DNA of 26,201 nt from Candidatus Woesearchaeota archaeon (GCA_023259315.1 JAHFQL010000005.1:1-26201), one strand, 5' to 3'. Numbered from the stretch's first letter, positions 6,176 to 13,274 are shown. Notes: generated from the letters alone by a model not told the origin. Program-made: numbers and translations.

Positions 6176-6226
6176 GTTTTCTTGTCCAGCAATAGCGATG
6201 CCATATTTTAATCCAGTTTTCAAATT

Positions 6227-6625
6227 TTATCTTGTAATAGGGTAGCCTGGCGCCTTGATGGATTTGACTTCCTCAATCTTTTCTATGTCTGGTATTCTAT
6301 TTACTGCAAGCCATCCTTGAACAAGGTTTGGCGCTTCCTTGAGCACTATTATGTCTATTTCAAATCCATTCTGCTTTAATTTATTTATTATTTTATCATT
6401 AATTTCAGTTGCATATATGTATAGTTGAACTTTGTTATCTTTAAAATGAACAAAAGAATTTGATTCCAATTTCTCATTGCATAGTGCTGTCCTTAATGAA
6501 TAATCCAGCTTGGTTGCCATTTTTTCCGGGTTGTTCATGCATTGAGGGTATAAATAAGGATTTTTTTGAGAACATCCCAGCAGCATTAAAATAATAAGTG
6601 CAAGCAGAACACTTGTTAATTTCAT
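6227..6625 (-). CDS. Putative lipoprotein, 132 aa
   Basis: Residues 1-18 are a lipoprotein signal peptide with lipobox LLGC (Cys18). The mature protein of about 115 residues has two further cysteines (PQCMNN and ALCNEK) that could form a disulphide. Its beta-alpha-beta C-terminal part (KVQLYIYA...GFEIDIIVLKEA...VQGWLAVNRIPDIEKIEEVKSI) recalls the inhibitory prosegment-like domains found before subtilisin-type proteases. That resemblance is by eye and weak. It is predicted to be anchored on the outside of the membrane. Together with the lipoprotein hydrolase at 4187 and LspA at 11404, it suggests a working lipoprotein pathway. No function is assigned. Confidence 0.7.
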   Translation of the reverse strand: MKLTSVLLALIILMLLGCSQKNPYLYPQCMNNPEKMATKLDYSLRTALCNEKLESNSFVHFKDNKVQLYIYATEINDKIINKLKQNGFEIDIIVLKEAPNLVQGWLAVNRIPDIEKIEEVKSIKAPGYPITR

Positions 6626-6679
6626 TTGTCAAAATAAGGTTTAGCGTTATATAAATATTTTTGCATGTGTCTCTGCATG

Positions 6680-7102
6680 CTAGTCTTTACTCTTTGTAAT
6701 TTCTTCAGGGACTTTGTATTCATGCCATGATATTTTTTTGTTTTCAATCGCTGACTTCAGGGTTTTTTCAACTTTTGACAATTTTGATTGGCCGCTTTTC
6801 ACTTCCACAAAAACAACTTTGTCAATTTGCTTTTCATCCATCCCCTCGAATACAACAAAATCTATTGGTTTGCCGATAAACCTTGCTTCTGTCGGCTTGT
6901 AAGGAAAATCAGGAAGATAGGGTGCAATCTGCTCGCTGAATTGCCCGCTTAAAACAGCCCTTGACTGCTTGATTGCATCCTCTCTGATGCCTGGAATTTT
7001 TTCCTTTAGCTGTTTTTGGGCTACATATTTCCCGATTAAATACCCAATATACAGGATAATAAACAGCAATACAACAATTCCAACCAATTCAAAAAAGTCC
7101 AT
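6680..7102 (-). CDS. Membrane-anchored Holliday-junction-resolvase-related nuclease (COG4741/PF10107-like)
   Basis: A 140-residue protein with one N-terminal transmembrane helix (about residues 5-27), a short coiled segment (AQKQLKEKIPGIREDAIKQSRAVL) and a small PD-(D/E)xK-like core. In that core, ARFIGKPIDFVVFEG supplies the first acidic residue and VVFVEVKSGQSKLSKVEK supplies the ExK pair. This matches the 'endonuclease related to archaeal Holliday junction resolvase' family, described as predicted secreted or membrane-tethered. The biological substrate is unknown. It has its own promoter region and is divergent from the deoxyhypusine-synthase-family gene. Confidence 0.8.
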   Translation of the reverse strand: MDFFELVGIVVLLFIILYIGYLIGKYVAQKQLKEKIPGIREDAIKQSRAVLSGQFSEQIAPYLPDFPYKPTEARFIGKPIDFVVFEGMDEKQIDKVVFVEVKSGQSKLSKVEKTLKSAIENKKISWHEYKVPEEITKSKD

Positions 7103-7184
7103 AAAGCATACTTTAACTCAGCTTTAATAAATAATTATCGAAAAAACAACAAATCTTAAAAACAATAAAATTTTTCTTTTAATT

Positions 7185-8255
7185 ATGAATTGGAAACACA
7201 GCAAACACATGCAAGGAAGAGACATCAAGCCATTGCATTTCAAGGAAAAAATGGATGCTTCTTCCCTTATAGAAAATTATGAAAGAAGTTCTTTTGAAGC
7301 CAGAAATGTCGCTGCTGGCGCAAAATTGTTTGAGGAAATGGTCAAGAGCAATGACACAATATGGCTTGGAATTGCAGGCGCTGTAATTGTCGGTGGATTG
7401 GGCGGTTATGTCATCGACCTCATGAAAAAGGGGTTTATTGATGCGATATGCTCAACAGGAGCCCAGGTTTATCATGACTTGCATTTTGCCTTTAATCTGC
7501 CGGTAAAGCAAGGAAGCGCTTTTGTTGACGACAATGAACTAAGAAAGGACGGCACAACAAGAATTTACGACATAAACATAAGGGAAGAAGAAACTTTAAT
7601 TGCGCAAGACAGAATATTAATTGAATTTTGCAGGCAATGCAGATTGAAGGGAAAATTTTCAAGCGCTGACTTTAATTTTGAGCTTGGAAAATATGTTTTG
7701 GAAAATTCGCCAAGCCCAGAGCTTTCATGGGTTGCGCAGGCTGCTAAATTAAAAGTGCCTGTATTCTGGGATTCCTTGGCAAACCATTCAATTGGGATGA
7801 ATCTTGCAAAGATTTACCTTGAAGGAAAAAATCTTGCTCCAAACCCGAGCCTTGATGTGCTTGAGAGCGCTGCTATTTTGTATTCGACAAAAACAAATGG
7901 CTTTTTTGAATTTGGAGGGGGGGGTCCTAAAAATTTCATACAGCAGATGGCTCCCACAATAAGCCAGATACTTGACATTGATTATGAAGGAGCTGACAGA
8001 GGGATACAAATAACAACAGCAATTGAGCGGGATGGCGGCTTAAGCGGCTGCACATTTGGAGAAGCTGTTACGTGGGGAAAGTACAAGGATGCCCACAAAG
8101 GCCTGATTCAAGTATGGGGCGAAGTAAGTGTTGTTGCGCCATTGATGTTTTGGTATGCTGTTGAAAACTGCAAGCAGAGGCCATTAAAGAAACTGATGGA
8201 CAGGAAAAAAGAATTCTATAATAGATTGATTAAGGATGCCAAGAAAGCTAAATGA
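7185..8255 (+). CDS. Deoxyhypusine synthase family protein
   Basis: A 356-residue protein of the DHS fold. The NAD-binding region includes GIAGAVIVGGLGGYVIDLM and STGAQVYHDLH; the later region has FGGGGPKNF. The active-site segment EAVTWGKYKD contains Lys299, equivalent to the lysine that carries the aminobutyl intermediate (Lys329 in human). True DHS transfers the butylamine of spermidine to a lysine of eIF5A/aIF5A. Here the PKHH motif of classical enzymes reads PKNF, so a substrate-binding histidine is missing. This variant is seen in DHS-like paralogues, some of which make homospermidine or related polyamines. The enzyme could therefore be either a hypusine enzyme or a polyamine synthase. 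aIF5A is not in the window. Confidence 0.85.
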   Translation: MNWKHSKHMQGRDIKPLHFKEKMDASSLIENYERSSFEARNVAAGAKLFEEMVKSNDTIWLGIAGAVIVGGLGGYVIDLMKKGFIDAICSTGAQVYHDLHFAFNLPVKQGSAFVDDNELRKDGTTRIYDINIREEETLIAQDRILIEFCRQCRLKGKFSSADFNFELGKYVLENSPSPELSWVAQAAKLKVPVFWDSLANHSIGMNLAKIYLEGKNLAPNPSLDVLESAAILYSTKTNGFFEFGGGGPKNFIQQMAPTISQILDIDYEGADRGIQITTAIERDGGLSGCTFGEAVTWGKYKDAHKGLIQVWGEVSVVAPLMFWYAVENCKQRPLKKLMDRKKEFYNRLIKDAKKAK

Positions 8256-8297
8256 ATTTTTTGATATGTTTATTTTAAGATTTTTAAAAAATTAATA

Positions 8298-8354
8298 TGC
8301 CTTCGGCAAATTTTACTGCTCGTGGGCATTAACCCACTCGCCTATTTATTGTAA
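8298..8354. repeat. Hairpin-rich intergenic repeat, copy 3 (partial)
   Basis: A half-length relative of the repeats at 1511 and 5508. The start TGCCTTCGGCAAATTTTACTGC resembles the inverted end of copy 1. A short stem GTGGG (8322-8326) with CCCAC (8333-8337) replaces the long hairpin. CTCGCCTATTTATTGTAA (8337-8354) matches copy 2 (CTCGTCTATTTATTGTAA) at 17 of 18 positions. The 14-nt conserved loop and the right half are absent. It lies between the DHS-family gene and S8e. Confidence 0.65.
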
Positions 8355-8372
8355 CACGACTTTGATAGAAAC

Positions 8373-8381
8373 CTTTTTAAG
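8373..8381 (+). promoter_or_regulatory. TATA box for S8e
   Basis: CTTTTTAAG is centred about 27 nt upstream of the ATG at 8404, with no ribosome site between. It supports this start rather than the in-frame start at 8362. Confidence 0.6.
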
Positions 8382-8403
8382 CCAACAAAAACTACTTTTT
8401 TCT

Positions 8404-8784
8404 ATGGCATTATCACAAGCAAGACCAAGAAGAAAGCAGACAGGCGCAAGGTACAAGGATTACAGGAAGAAAAGGCAGTATGAACTTGGAAGAGAGCCTT
8501 CTTTTACAAAGCTTGGCAAGAAAAGAATGCAGGTTATAAGGACGATGGGTGCAAACAGAAAGTTAAGAATACTAAGCGCTGACACTGCAAACTTATTTGA
8601 CCCAAAAACAAAATCCTTCAAGCAGATTAAAATCAAGACAATAACAGACAACCCTGCCAACAGGCACTTCATCAGAAGAAACATAATGACAAAAGGCTCT
8701 GTGATTGACACAGAGTTTGGCAAGGCAAAAATCACATCAAGGCCTGGACAAGATGGAGTTGTAAATGCTGTGCTGATTTCTTAG
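8404..8784 (+). CDS. rps8e: 30S ribosomal protein S8e
   Basis: A 126-residue protein with the family signature: ALSQARPRRKQTGARYKDYRKKRQYELGREP at the start, then RTMGANRKLRILSADTANL, and the C-terminal segment NPANRHFIRRNIMTKGSVIDTEFGKAKITSRPGQDG. It binds 16S rRNA in the small subunit of archaea and eukaryotes. Archaeal members are about this length. The frame also runs back to 8362, but those 14 extra codons lie upstream of the predicted transcription start. Confidence 0.95.
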   Translation: MALSQARPRRKQTGARYKDYRKKRQYELGREPSFTKLGKKRMQVIRTMGANRKLRILSADTANLFDPKTKSFKQIKIKTITDNPANRHFIRRNIMTKGSVIDTEFGKAKITSRPGQDGVVNAVLIS

Positions 8785-8802
8785 ATAACTTAAACAAGAT
8801 TT

Positions 8803-9078
8803 TTATATTTCAGAAGGCAAAGCTTTATAGGCTTTTCCTTCTTTTATCCTGTATACTTTTCCTTGATATTCTTCCATTATTCTTACCAGTCCTTTTTGTA
8901 GTATAATAGAAGCAGGTACATTTTGTATTATTTTGTCTGTTCCAAATTTTTTGACTAAAGTTGTTCTAAGGTGTTCAAAAGGAACTTCGCCTCTGTACTG
9001 CTCAAAAAGGCCTTCGACTAACTCAACAAGTTCTTTATCAGTTGCTGAGTTTACTAGCACAAAATAATCATGTTTCAT
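8803..9078 (-). CDS. Hypothetical protein, 91 aa (possible winged helix)
   Basis: No clear family. The protein begins with a strand (MKHDYFVLVNS), then helices (DKELVELVEGLFEQY, PFEHLRTTLVKKFG, NVPASIILQKG) and a beta hairpin (LVRIMEEYQGKVYRIKEGKAYKAL). The helix-helix-helix-hairpin order would suit a small winged-helix domain, but this is inference from pattern only. It is soluble. It is convergent with S8e, with 18 nt between stops, and divergent from the 254-residue gene at 9226. Confidence 0.55.
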   Translation of the reverse strand: MKHDYFVLVNSATDKELVELVEGLFEQYRGEVPFEHLRTTLVKKFGTDKIIQNVPASIILQKGLVRIMEEYQGKVYRIKEGKAYKALPSEI

Positions 9079-9191
9079 TTTACAATTTTTTCAAGAGATT
9101 TTCTTTTGTCAACAACTATAACACTCACCATACAAACTGGTAATAACGGGTTATTTATATTATTTACTATCAAGTAGTTAAAAATAGAAAG

Positions 9192-9200
9192 GTTTATAAA
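9192..9200 (+). promoter_or_regulatory. TATA box deciding the start of the 254-aa gene
   Basis: GTTTATAAA is centred about 30 nt before the ATG at 9226, while the in-frame ATGs at 9208 and 9214 lie too close to be in the transcript. Confidence 0.5.
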
Positions 9201-9225
9201 TGATAAAATGAGAATGTCTAATTAT

Positions 9226-9990
9226 ATGAAGAAATTTGCTGTAATTAAAGGTGGAAAAAGTGATGGCCAGCTTGCTCTGCCGCTTGAAGAGAGAGTAAGA
9301 GAAGCGGCTACAAACATTCCTTTGAATTTCTGGAAAGCATATGGTTTCACAAAAAGCAGCCTTGGAGGCTTTAAAGATAAAGTCAAACTTCCGAGCGGAA
9401 AAGATGTTCACATACAGGGATATGGCATCACGCTAGAAAAAGCATTTCAAGGTATGAATAATGTTGAATCTTTAGATAGTAACTATGGTGTGCCCCACTC
9501 AGTTCTTGTAAGGATGAATACACCAGAAATATTAGCCCTTTACGTTGGAATAAATCAAATCAAACAATACAGTCATATTCCAATGTACAGTGAAAGGTTT
9601 GATATGCTCATAGCTCAAGGAAGACAGAATTTTGCACAATTGATTTCTGCTCTTGTTCATCTTGGCTACAATGAAGCAGGAGTGCCAAAAATGGCAGATG
9701 AGAAAAGAGGATTTTCTAAATTTCCAATAGAATCCGGTGAACTAATAAAAAGAATGCAGGACATTCCGCCACAGGATACAGGGGAATTTATAAATTCCCT
9801 ATTGATTCCATACAGAAATTACGGACAGACAAATAAGGAACTTCGCTACGAATTCAGAAATCCTTTTGGACACGATGAAAAAAGATATGACTCTACTGCT
9901 AGAAACGGTTGGATAGCTAAAATAGTGAATTTTATGGCAGCAGTCTACAATGCAAATATGAAAGCCTATGCAACAAGGGTGCAAGTTTAA
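9226..9990 (+). CDS. Hypothetical protein, 254 aa
   Basis: No family recognised. The protein is soluble with mixed helix and strand: a beta-rich N-terminal part (KKFAVIKGGKSDGQLALPL, DKVKLPSGKDVHIQGYGITLEKAF), a helical middle (TPEILALYVGINQIKQYS, RFDMLIAQGRQNFAQLISALVHLG) and a C-terminal basic/aromatic part (YRNYGQTNKELRYEFRNPFGHDEKRYDSTARNGWIAKIV). The HDEKRYDSTARNG stretch is rich in catalytic-type residues, but I cannot link it to a known motif. In-frame ATGs at 9208 and 9214 exist; the TATA box at 9192-9200 favours 9226. A TATA box for the next gene follows closely. Confidence 0.6.
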   Translation: MKKFAVIKGGKSDGQLALPLEERVREAATNIPLNFWKAYGFTKSSLGGFKDKVKLPSGKDVHIQGYGITLEKAFQGMNNVESLDSNYGVPHSVLVRMNTPEILALYVGINQIKQYSHIPMYSERFDMLIAQGRQNFAQLISALVHLGYNEAGVPKMADEKRGFSKFPIESGELIKRMQDIPPQDTGEFINSLLIPYRNYGQTNKELRYEFRNPFGHDEKRYDSTARNGWIAKIVNFMAAVYNANMKAYATRVQV

Positions 9991-10010
9991 TTCTTTTGAA
10001 CTTAAAGAAA

Positions 10011-10020
10011 ATTTATATAT
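10011..10020 (+). promoter_or_regulatory. TATA box for the DNA glycosylase gene
   Basis: ATTTATATAT is centred about 26 nt upstream of the ATG at 10041, leaderless spacing. Confidence 0.55.
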
Positions 10021-10040
10021 TCTTCTGAAATTTCTTCCTC

Positions 10041-10760
10041 ATGGACAAAATTGAACTTATATACAAAATACTCCACTCGAATTCAGGCCCACAAAACTGG
10101 TGGCCTGTAACCAAAGAAGGAGAAATTGCTCCACAATACCATAAGGATATTATTCTGACTGAAAAGCAGAAACTGGAAATTTGCTTTGGCGCTATTCTAA
10201 CTCAAAACACAAACTGGAAGAATGTGGAAAAGGCAATAGCTAACCTCAATAAAAACAATCTAATTGACGCGAAAAAAATAAAAAATACTAAAAATGAGAA
10301 ATTAGCGCAAATAATAAAATCAAGCGGCTATCACAACCAGAAGGCAAAGAAGCTGAAAAATTTCTGTGAATTTTTATCAAAAAAATATAATGGAAGTTTA
10401 AAAGAATTATTTAAAAATGGCATTGAAAAATTAAGAGAAGAGCTTTTATCTATCAATGGAATCGGCCCGGAGACTGCGGACTCGATAATTCTGTATGCTG
10501 CCAAAAAACCCATATTTGTCGTTGATGCCTACACAAAAAGGATAATGCACAGGATTGGCTGCAATGAAGAAACATATGATGGGATGCAAAAATTATTTAT
10601 GAAAAACTTGCAAAATAGCGAAAAATTATTTAATGAGTACCATGCATTATTAGTAGAGCTCGGCAAGAATATCTGCAAAAAAGAGCCTTTGTGCAACAAA
10701 TGCCCAATTAATAGTCATTGCAACTATGGCAAAAATATATATACCAAGAGCAAAGATTAA
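10041..10760 (+). CDS. HhH-GPD DNA glycosylase with 4Fe-4S motif (endonuclease III-related, MagIII-like)
   Basis: A 239-residue base-excision-repair glycosylase. The segment FGAILTQNTNWKNVEKAI is the helix that opens the HhH-GPD fold. The helix-hairpin-helix reads INGIGPETADSIILYA, and the catalytic aspartate is Asp162 in FVVDAYTKRI. At the position of the endonuclease III lyase lysine (GxGxKTA) there is Glu144, so it is probably a monofunctional glycosylase without AP-lyase activity, like MagIII-type 3-methyladenine enzymes. The C-terminus has four cysteines, C212-x5-C218-x2-C221-x5-C227, one residue shorter in the first gap than E. coli Nth (x6), and probably holds a 4Fe-4S cluster. The 52-residue membrane protein gene begins 6 nt after the stop. 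Confidence 0.88.
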   Translation: MDKIELIYKILHSNSGPQNWWPVTKEGEIAPQYHKDIILTEKQKLEICFGAILTQNTNWKNVEKAIANLNKNNLIDAKKIKNTKNEKLAQIIKSSGYHNQKAKKLKNFCEFLSKKYNGSLKELFKNGIEKLREELLSINGIGPETADSIILYAAKKPIFVVDAYTKRIMHRIGCNEETYDGMQKLFMKNLQNSEKLFNEYHALLVELGKNICKKEPLCNKCPINSHCNYGKNIYTKSKD

Positions 10761-10766
10761 TCAAAA

Positions 10767-10925
10767 ATGGCATTATTAACAATAATAGCTGCTGTAGTTT
10801 TATTTTATGTACTCTTAGTATTCTTGATGCACGAGATGTTCAGAAAATTTTTCCATATGCTGCTCTTTGTCAGCACTGCTTTATTCATTTTTGCTGTGCT
10901 CTACTTTATGTTAAAAGGCGTTTAA
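10767..10925 (+). CDS. Small two-helix membrane protein, 52 aa
   Basis: Starts 6 nt after the glycosylase stop. It encodes two hydrophobic helices (about residues 2-20 and 30-48) joined by a short polar turn (HEMFRKFFH) and ends LKGV. No family is recognised. The tight spacing suggests translation from the glycosylase transcript, though a functional link is not implied. Codon use looks coding and there is no overlapping better frame. Confidence 0.5.
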   Translation: MALLTIIAAVVLFYVLLVFLMHEMFRKFFHMLLFVSTALFIFAVLYFMLKGV

Positions 10926-10934
10926 TTCAAAATA

Positions 10935-10942
10935 TTTATATA
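10935..10942 (+). promoter_or_regulatory. TATA box for the Q/P/Y-rich protein gene
   Basis: TTTATATA lies about 40 nt before the ATG at 10978, leaving a short leader that contains a GAGGTG ribosome site. Confidence 0.5.
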
Positions 10943-10977
10943 TCCATCATGTTAAAAGTTAATAAAAGAGGTGCTAG

Positions 10978-11367
10978 ATGAGTTTCTTTAGCAAGCTTGC
11001 GTTTTGGAAGAAAAAAGACGATTTAGAGGACATAGGCAAGGACCTAGGCCTTGGCAAGGATTTGGGATTGGATATCGGCGCAGGGCCATCGCCAGACTTG
11101 GGAATGGGCATTGATACAGGACAGCAGCAGGCATACCAGAAATACCCTTCATACCAGCAGCCTCAACAGGGATTTCAGCCAGTATATCAGCAGCCTCAAA
11201 CTTCTTTTTCAAATGACAGCTTCATTGCCTCAAAAAATCTTGAGGTTATATCCAGCAAACTGGATGCATTAAGAGCTACCATGGAAAGCATAAACCAAAG
11301 ATTAGCAAATATAGAGGCAATTGCAAGAGGCGAGCAAGAAGACACGAGAAGGAAAAGATATTATTGA
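10978..11367 (+). CDS. Low-complexity Q/P/Y-rich protein with C-terminal coiled coil, 129 aa
   Basis: Three parts. Residues 1-15 form an amphipathic start (MSFFSKLAFWKKKDD) that could lie on the membrane surface. Residues about 16-80 are a glycine/aspartate then glutamine/proline/tyrosine-rich linker, predicted disordered. Residues about 83-120 form a coiled coil with heptad pattern (NLEVISSKLDALRATMESINQRLANIEAIA), followed by a basic tail. No enzyme motif. The pattern suggests a membrane-associated scaffolding or oligomerising protein; similar proteins are common in DPANN genomes but unnamed. A GAGGTG ribosome site lies 5 nt before the ATG. Confidence 0.65.
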   Translation: MSFFSKLAFWKKKDDLEDIGKDLGLGKDLGLDIGAGPSPDLGMGIDTGQQQAYQKYPSYQQPQQGFQPVYQQPQTSFSNDSFIASKNLEVISSKLDALRATMESINQRLANIEAIARGEQEDTRRKRYY

Positions 11368-11372
11368 AAAGA

Positions 11373-11380
11373 TTTTTATA
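11373..11380 (+). promoter_or_regulatory. TATA box for lspA
   Basis: TTTTTATA is centred about 27 nt before the ATG at 11404, supporting that start over the TTG at 11401. Confidence 0.55.
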
Positions 11381-11403
11381 CACTAATCCTTAAATTTATT
11401 TTG

Positions 11404-11847
11404 ATGGGCAAAAAAAACATCATTGTGTTTTCTACAGCACTATTAATTGTGCTTTTAGACCAATTAACCAAATTCCTAGTAAAGCAAAATCTCCAATTAA
11501 ACCAGTCAATTTCAATAATAAAAAATGTCTTGCATTTCACTTACATAACCAACACAGGCTCTGCTTTCGGCTTGTTTAAAAGATTAAATATTTTTTTTAT
11601 TTTGTTTTCCATAATTGTTATTGTTGTAATCTTTTATTTCGTTCAAAAAATTAAGAAAAATGGGAAAGCATTGCAGTTTTCTATTGGATTATTATTAGGA
11701 GGGACAATTGGAAATTTGATTGACAGGTTAGTTTATGGCTCTGTTATTGATTTTATTGATTTCAGAATCTGGCCTGTGTTTAATGTTGCAGACAGCGCTG
11801 TGACAATTAGCATTGTTTTGCTGATTGTGTTATTATGGAAGAAATAG
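11404..11847 (+). CDS. lspA: Lipoprotein signal peptidase (signal peptidase II)
   Basis: A 147-residue, four-helix membrane aspartyl protease. Conserved blocks are all present: LLDQLTKFLV near the N-terminus, NTGSAFGLF, GGTIGNLIDRL followed by GSVIDFID, and FNVADSAVTI. The two catalytic aspartates are those in NLIDR and NVADS. It cuts the signal peptide of lipoproteins before the lipid-modified cysteine. Length is slightly short but within the family range. LspA is standard in bacteria and uncommon in archaea. Two lipobox proteins occur in this window (4187-4981 and 6227-6625), so a substrate set exists; the diacylglyceryl transferase (Lgt) is not in the window. Confidence 0.93.
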   Translation: MGKKNIIVFSTALLIVLLDQLTKFLVKQNLQLNQSISIIKNVLHFTYITNTGSAFGLFKRLNIFFILFSIIVIVVIFYFVQKIKKNGKALQFSIGLLLGGTIGNLIDRLVYGSVIDFIDFRIWPVFNVADSAVTISIVLLIVLLWKK

Positions 11848-11870
11848 TCAATTAATTTTGATTCTGTTAT

Positions 11871-12275
11871 TTATTTTCTAAGTAAACTTCGTAAATCATA
11901 TATTAATTTCATAAGGTCTCCTACTTTAGCAGTCTCATCTGCTACACCTGTAGTATATATTTTAGTAACTCCTGTATTTTGTGCTTGTTTCCAGATATCA
12001 GGATTACCACTGACCATAAAAACTTTGTCATAATGACCATCTCTTTCATAGATTTCTTGAGCGAAAGGTACGCCCCATGGTTTTGGAGTTCCGCCTTGAC
12101 TCCTTGGAAATTCTCCATCTACAATGTATGCGGCATAACTTTGATTTAGCATAGAAAGAGCAACATCGTAGCTATCTGCAACATCAACATAACCTTCCCC
12201 TAAAAATTGTTCTAATCTACGTTTATGTAATCTTTGCCATGTGGAGTCGTCTTCAACTACTAATACTTTTTCCAT
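11871..12275 (-). CDS. Stand-alone response-regulator receiver domain
   Basis: A 134-residue single receiver domain. The acidic pocket is VVEDD (Glu8, Asp9, Asp10), the phospho-acceptor is Asp53 in AYIVDGEF, the switch Ser89 is in FMVSGN, and the conserved lysine is Lys105 in VTKIYTTG. There is no output domain and no histidine kinase in the window, so it would act by protein-protein contact or as a phosphate relay. The loop after Asp53 is longer than usual (SQGGTPKPWGVPFAQEI), a feature of a divergent receiver group. It is convergent with lspA. Confidence 0.85.
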   Translation of the reverse strand: MEKVLVVEDDSTWQRLHKRRLEQFLGEGYVDVADSYDVALSMLNQSYAAYIVDGEFPRSQGGTPKPWGVPFAQEIYERDGHYDKVFMVSGNPDIWKQAQNTGVTKIYTTGVADETAKVGDLMKLIYDLRSLLRK

Positions 12276-12309
12276 TTTTATTTTAAATTAATAATTATAA
12301 AAATAAATT

Positions 12310-12654
12310 TCAGAATTCTTCAAACTCCTCAAGCTGCTTCAAATAACCTTTTTTCTTCAGAAAAGCAGTTTGTGTTGGGGTATACTTGTATATGATGTCT
12401 CCCTTTGCATCTCCACCGTATTCCCATGGCTCAACAATTACAATGTCGCCATCCCTAACCCATAATTTTCTTGTCAATCTTCCAGGAATTCTGCATACCC
12501 TTGTTTTGCTGTCAAGGCATCTTACCCTCATTCTAGAGCCGCCGAGTCTCTGCTCTATAATTCCAAAAGTTTCTTTGCCCTTTGGCAGATGAATTCTAGA
12601 AATCTCCTGATGTAGCTGCTCTTGCTTCTGCTGCTCTTCTTTCTTCTTGCTCAT
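12310..12654 (-). CDS. eif1A: Translation initiation factor aIF1A
   Basis: A 114-residue S1-like OB-fold protein. The N-terminus is charged (SKKKEEQQKQEQLHQE). The OB fold has the family signature ETFGIIEQRLGGSRMRVRCLDSKTRVCRIPGRL, then RKLWVRDGDIVIVEPWE and GDIIYKYTPTQTAFLKKKGYL. It binds the A site of the small ribosomal subunit during initiation, the archaeal/eukaryotic counterpart of IF1. A TATA box at 12678-12686 lies about 28 nt upstream. Length is typical. Confidence 0.95.
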   Translation of the reverse strand: MSKKKEEQQKQEQLHQEISRIHLPKGKETFGIIEQRLGGSRMRVRCLDSKTRVCRIPGRLTRKLWVRDGDIVIVEPWEYGGDAKGDIIYKYTPTQTAFLKKKGYLKQLEEFEEF

Positions 12655-12677
12655 TAATTATCTTGGATTGAAGTGGG

Positions 12678-12686
12678 TTTATATAT
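12678..12686 (-). promoter_or_regulatory. TATA box for aIF1A
   Basis: GATATATAAAC on the minus strand is centred about 28 nt upstream of the ATG at 12654. Confidence 0.6.
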
Positions 12687-12704
12687 CTTTCTATAAAACC
12701 CAAA

Positions 12705-12714
12705 TTTTAAATAT
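12705..12714 (+). promoter_or_regulatory. TATA box for the RDD protein
   Basis: TTTTAAATAT is centred about 26 nt before the ATG at 12736. Together with 12678-12686 it forms a compact divergent promoter pair. Confidence 0.55.
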
Positions 12715-12735
12715 TAAGCATGATTATCCAAAATA

Positions 12736-13242
12736 ATGAAGCGCTTGAATCTTCCAAAAGAAAGAACATTTATAGGGCCTGCTTTGCTCTGGAAAAGAAT
12801 TGCTGCTTTTTTTATAGACATGGTGATAATAAATTTAATTGTATTATTTCCATTCAGGCGCTTATTCCAGAGCATTATTCCAAAAGATTACTCTTTTTCA
12901 GAAGCGTACAGGCTTTTGAGCACAAGCACAGATTACACAAGCCTAATAACCTTGATTTCTTTTGTTATGTCTGTCTTGATAATTGTATATTTTTTAATGA
13001 TGGAAAGGAAAATGGGCCAAACTATTGGAAAAATGCTGATGAAAATTTATGTTGTTGGTGATAATAATACTTTGAAGGCATGGCAGTTATTAACAAGAAA
13101 TCTTGTGTTTATCCCAATATTCCCGTTTGTTTTATTGTGGATGCTAGATCCTTTGTTCATGTTTTTCACAAAAACAAACCAAAGGCTAAGCGAGATATTA
13201 AGCAAAACAAGAGTAGTTGAAATGTATAATTTAGAACAATAA
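12736..13242 (+). CDS. RDD-family membrane protein
   Basis: A 168-residue protein with three or four transmembrane helices. The defining segments are present: LLWKRIAAFFIDMVIIN (the R and D of RDD in helix 1) and, after helix 2, ERKMGQTIGKMLMKIYVV, the 'GxTxGKxxxxI' block. The C-terminal helix contains DPLFMFFTKTNQRLSEILSKTRVV, matching the family's 'RxxxDxxxxTxVV' end. Most RDD proteins have no assigned function; some act as sodium or proton exchangers. It begins a plus-strand run that continues with the 65-residue protein and SppA. Confidence 0.85.
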   Translation: MKRLNLPKERTFIGPALLWKRIAAFFIDMVIINLIVLFPFRRLFQSIIPKDYSFSEAYRLLSTSTDYTSLITLISFVMSVLIIVYFLMMERKMGQTIGKMLMKIYVVGDNNTLKAWQLLTRNLVFIPIFPFVLLWMLDPLFMFFTKTNQRLSEILSKTRVVEMYNLEQ

Positions 13243-13274
13243 GTTTATTATATGGTTAATTTTCGGTGATTTAA

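Noticed and set aside
8298..8354. Repeat copy 3 as a simple hairpin terminator of the DHS-family gene
   Set aside because: The similarity to copies 1 and 2 in the non-stem parts is better explained by common descent, and archaeal termination normally relies on T-runs instead of hairpins.
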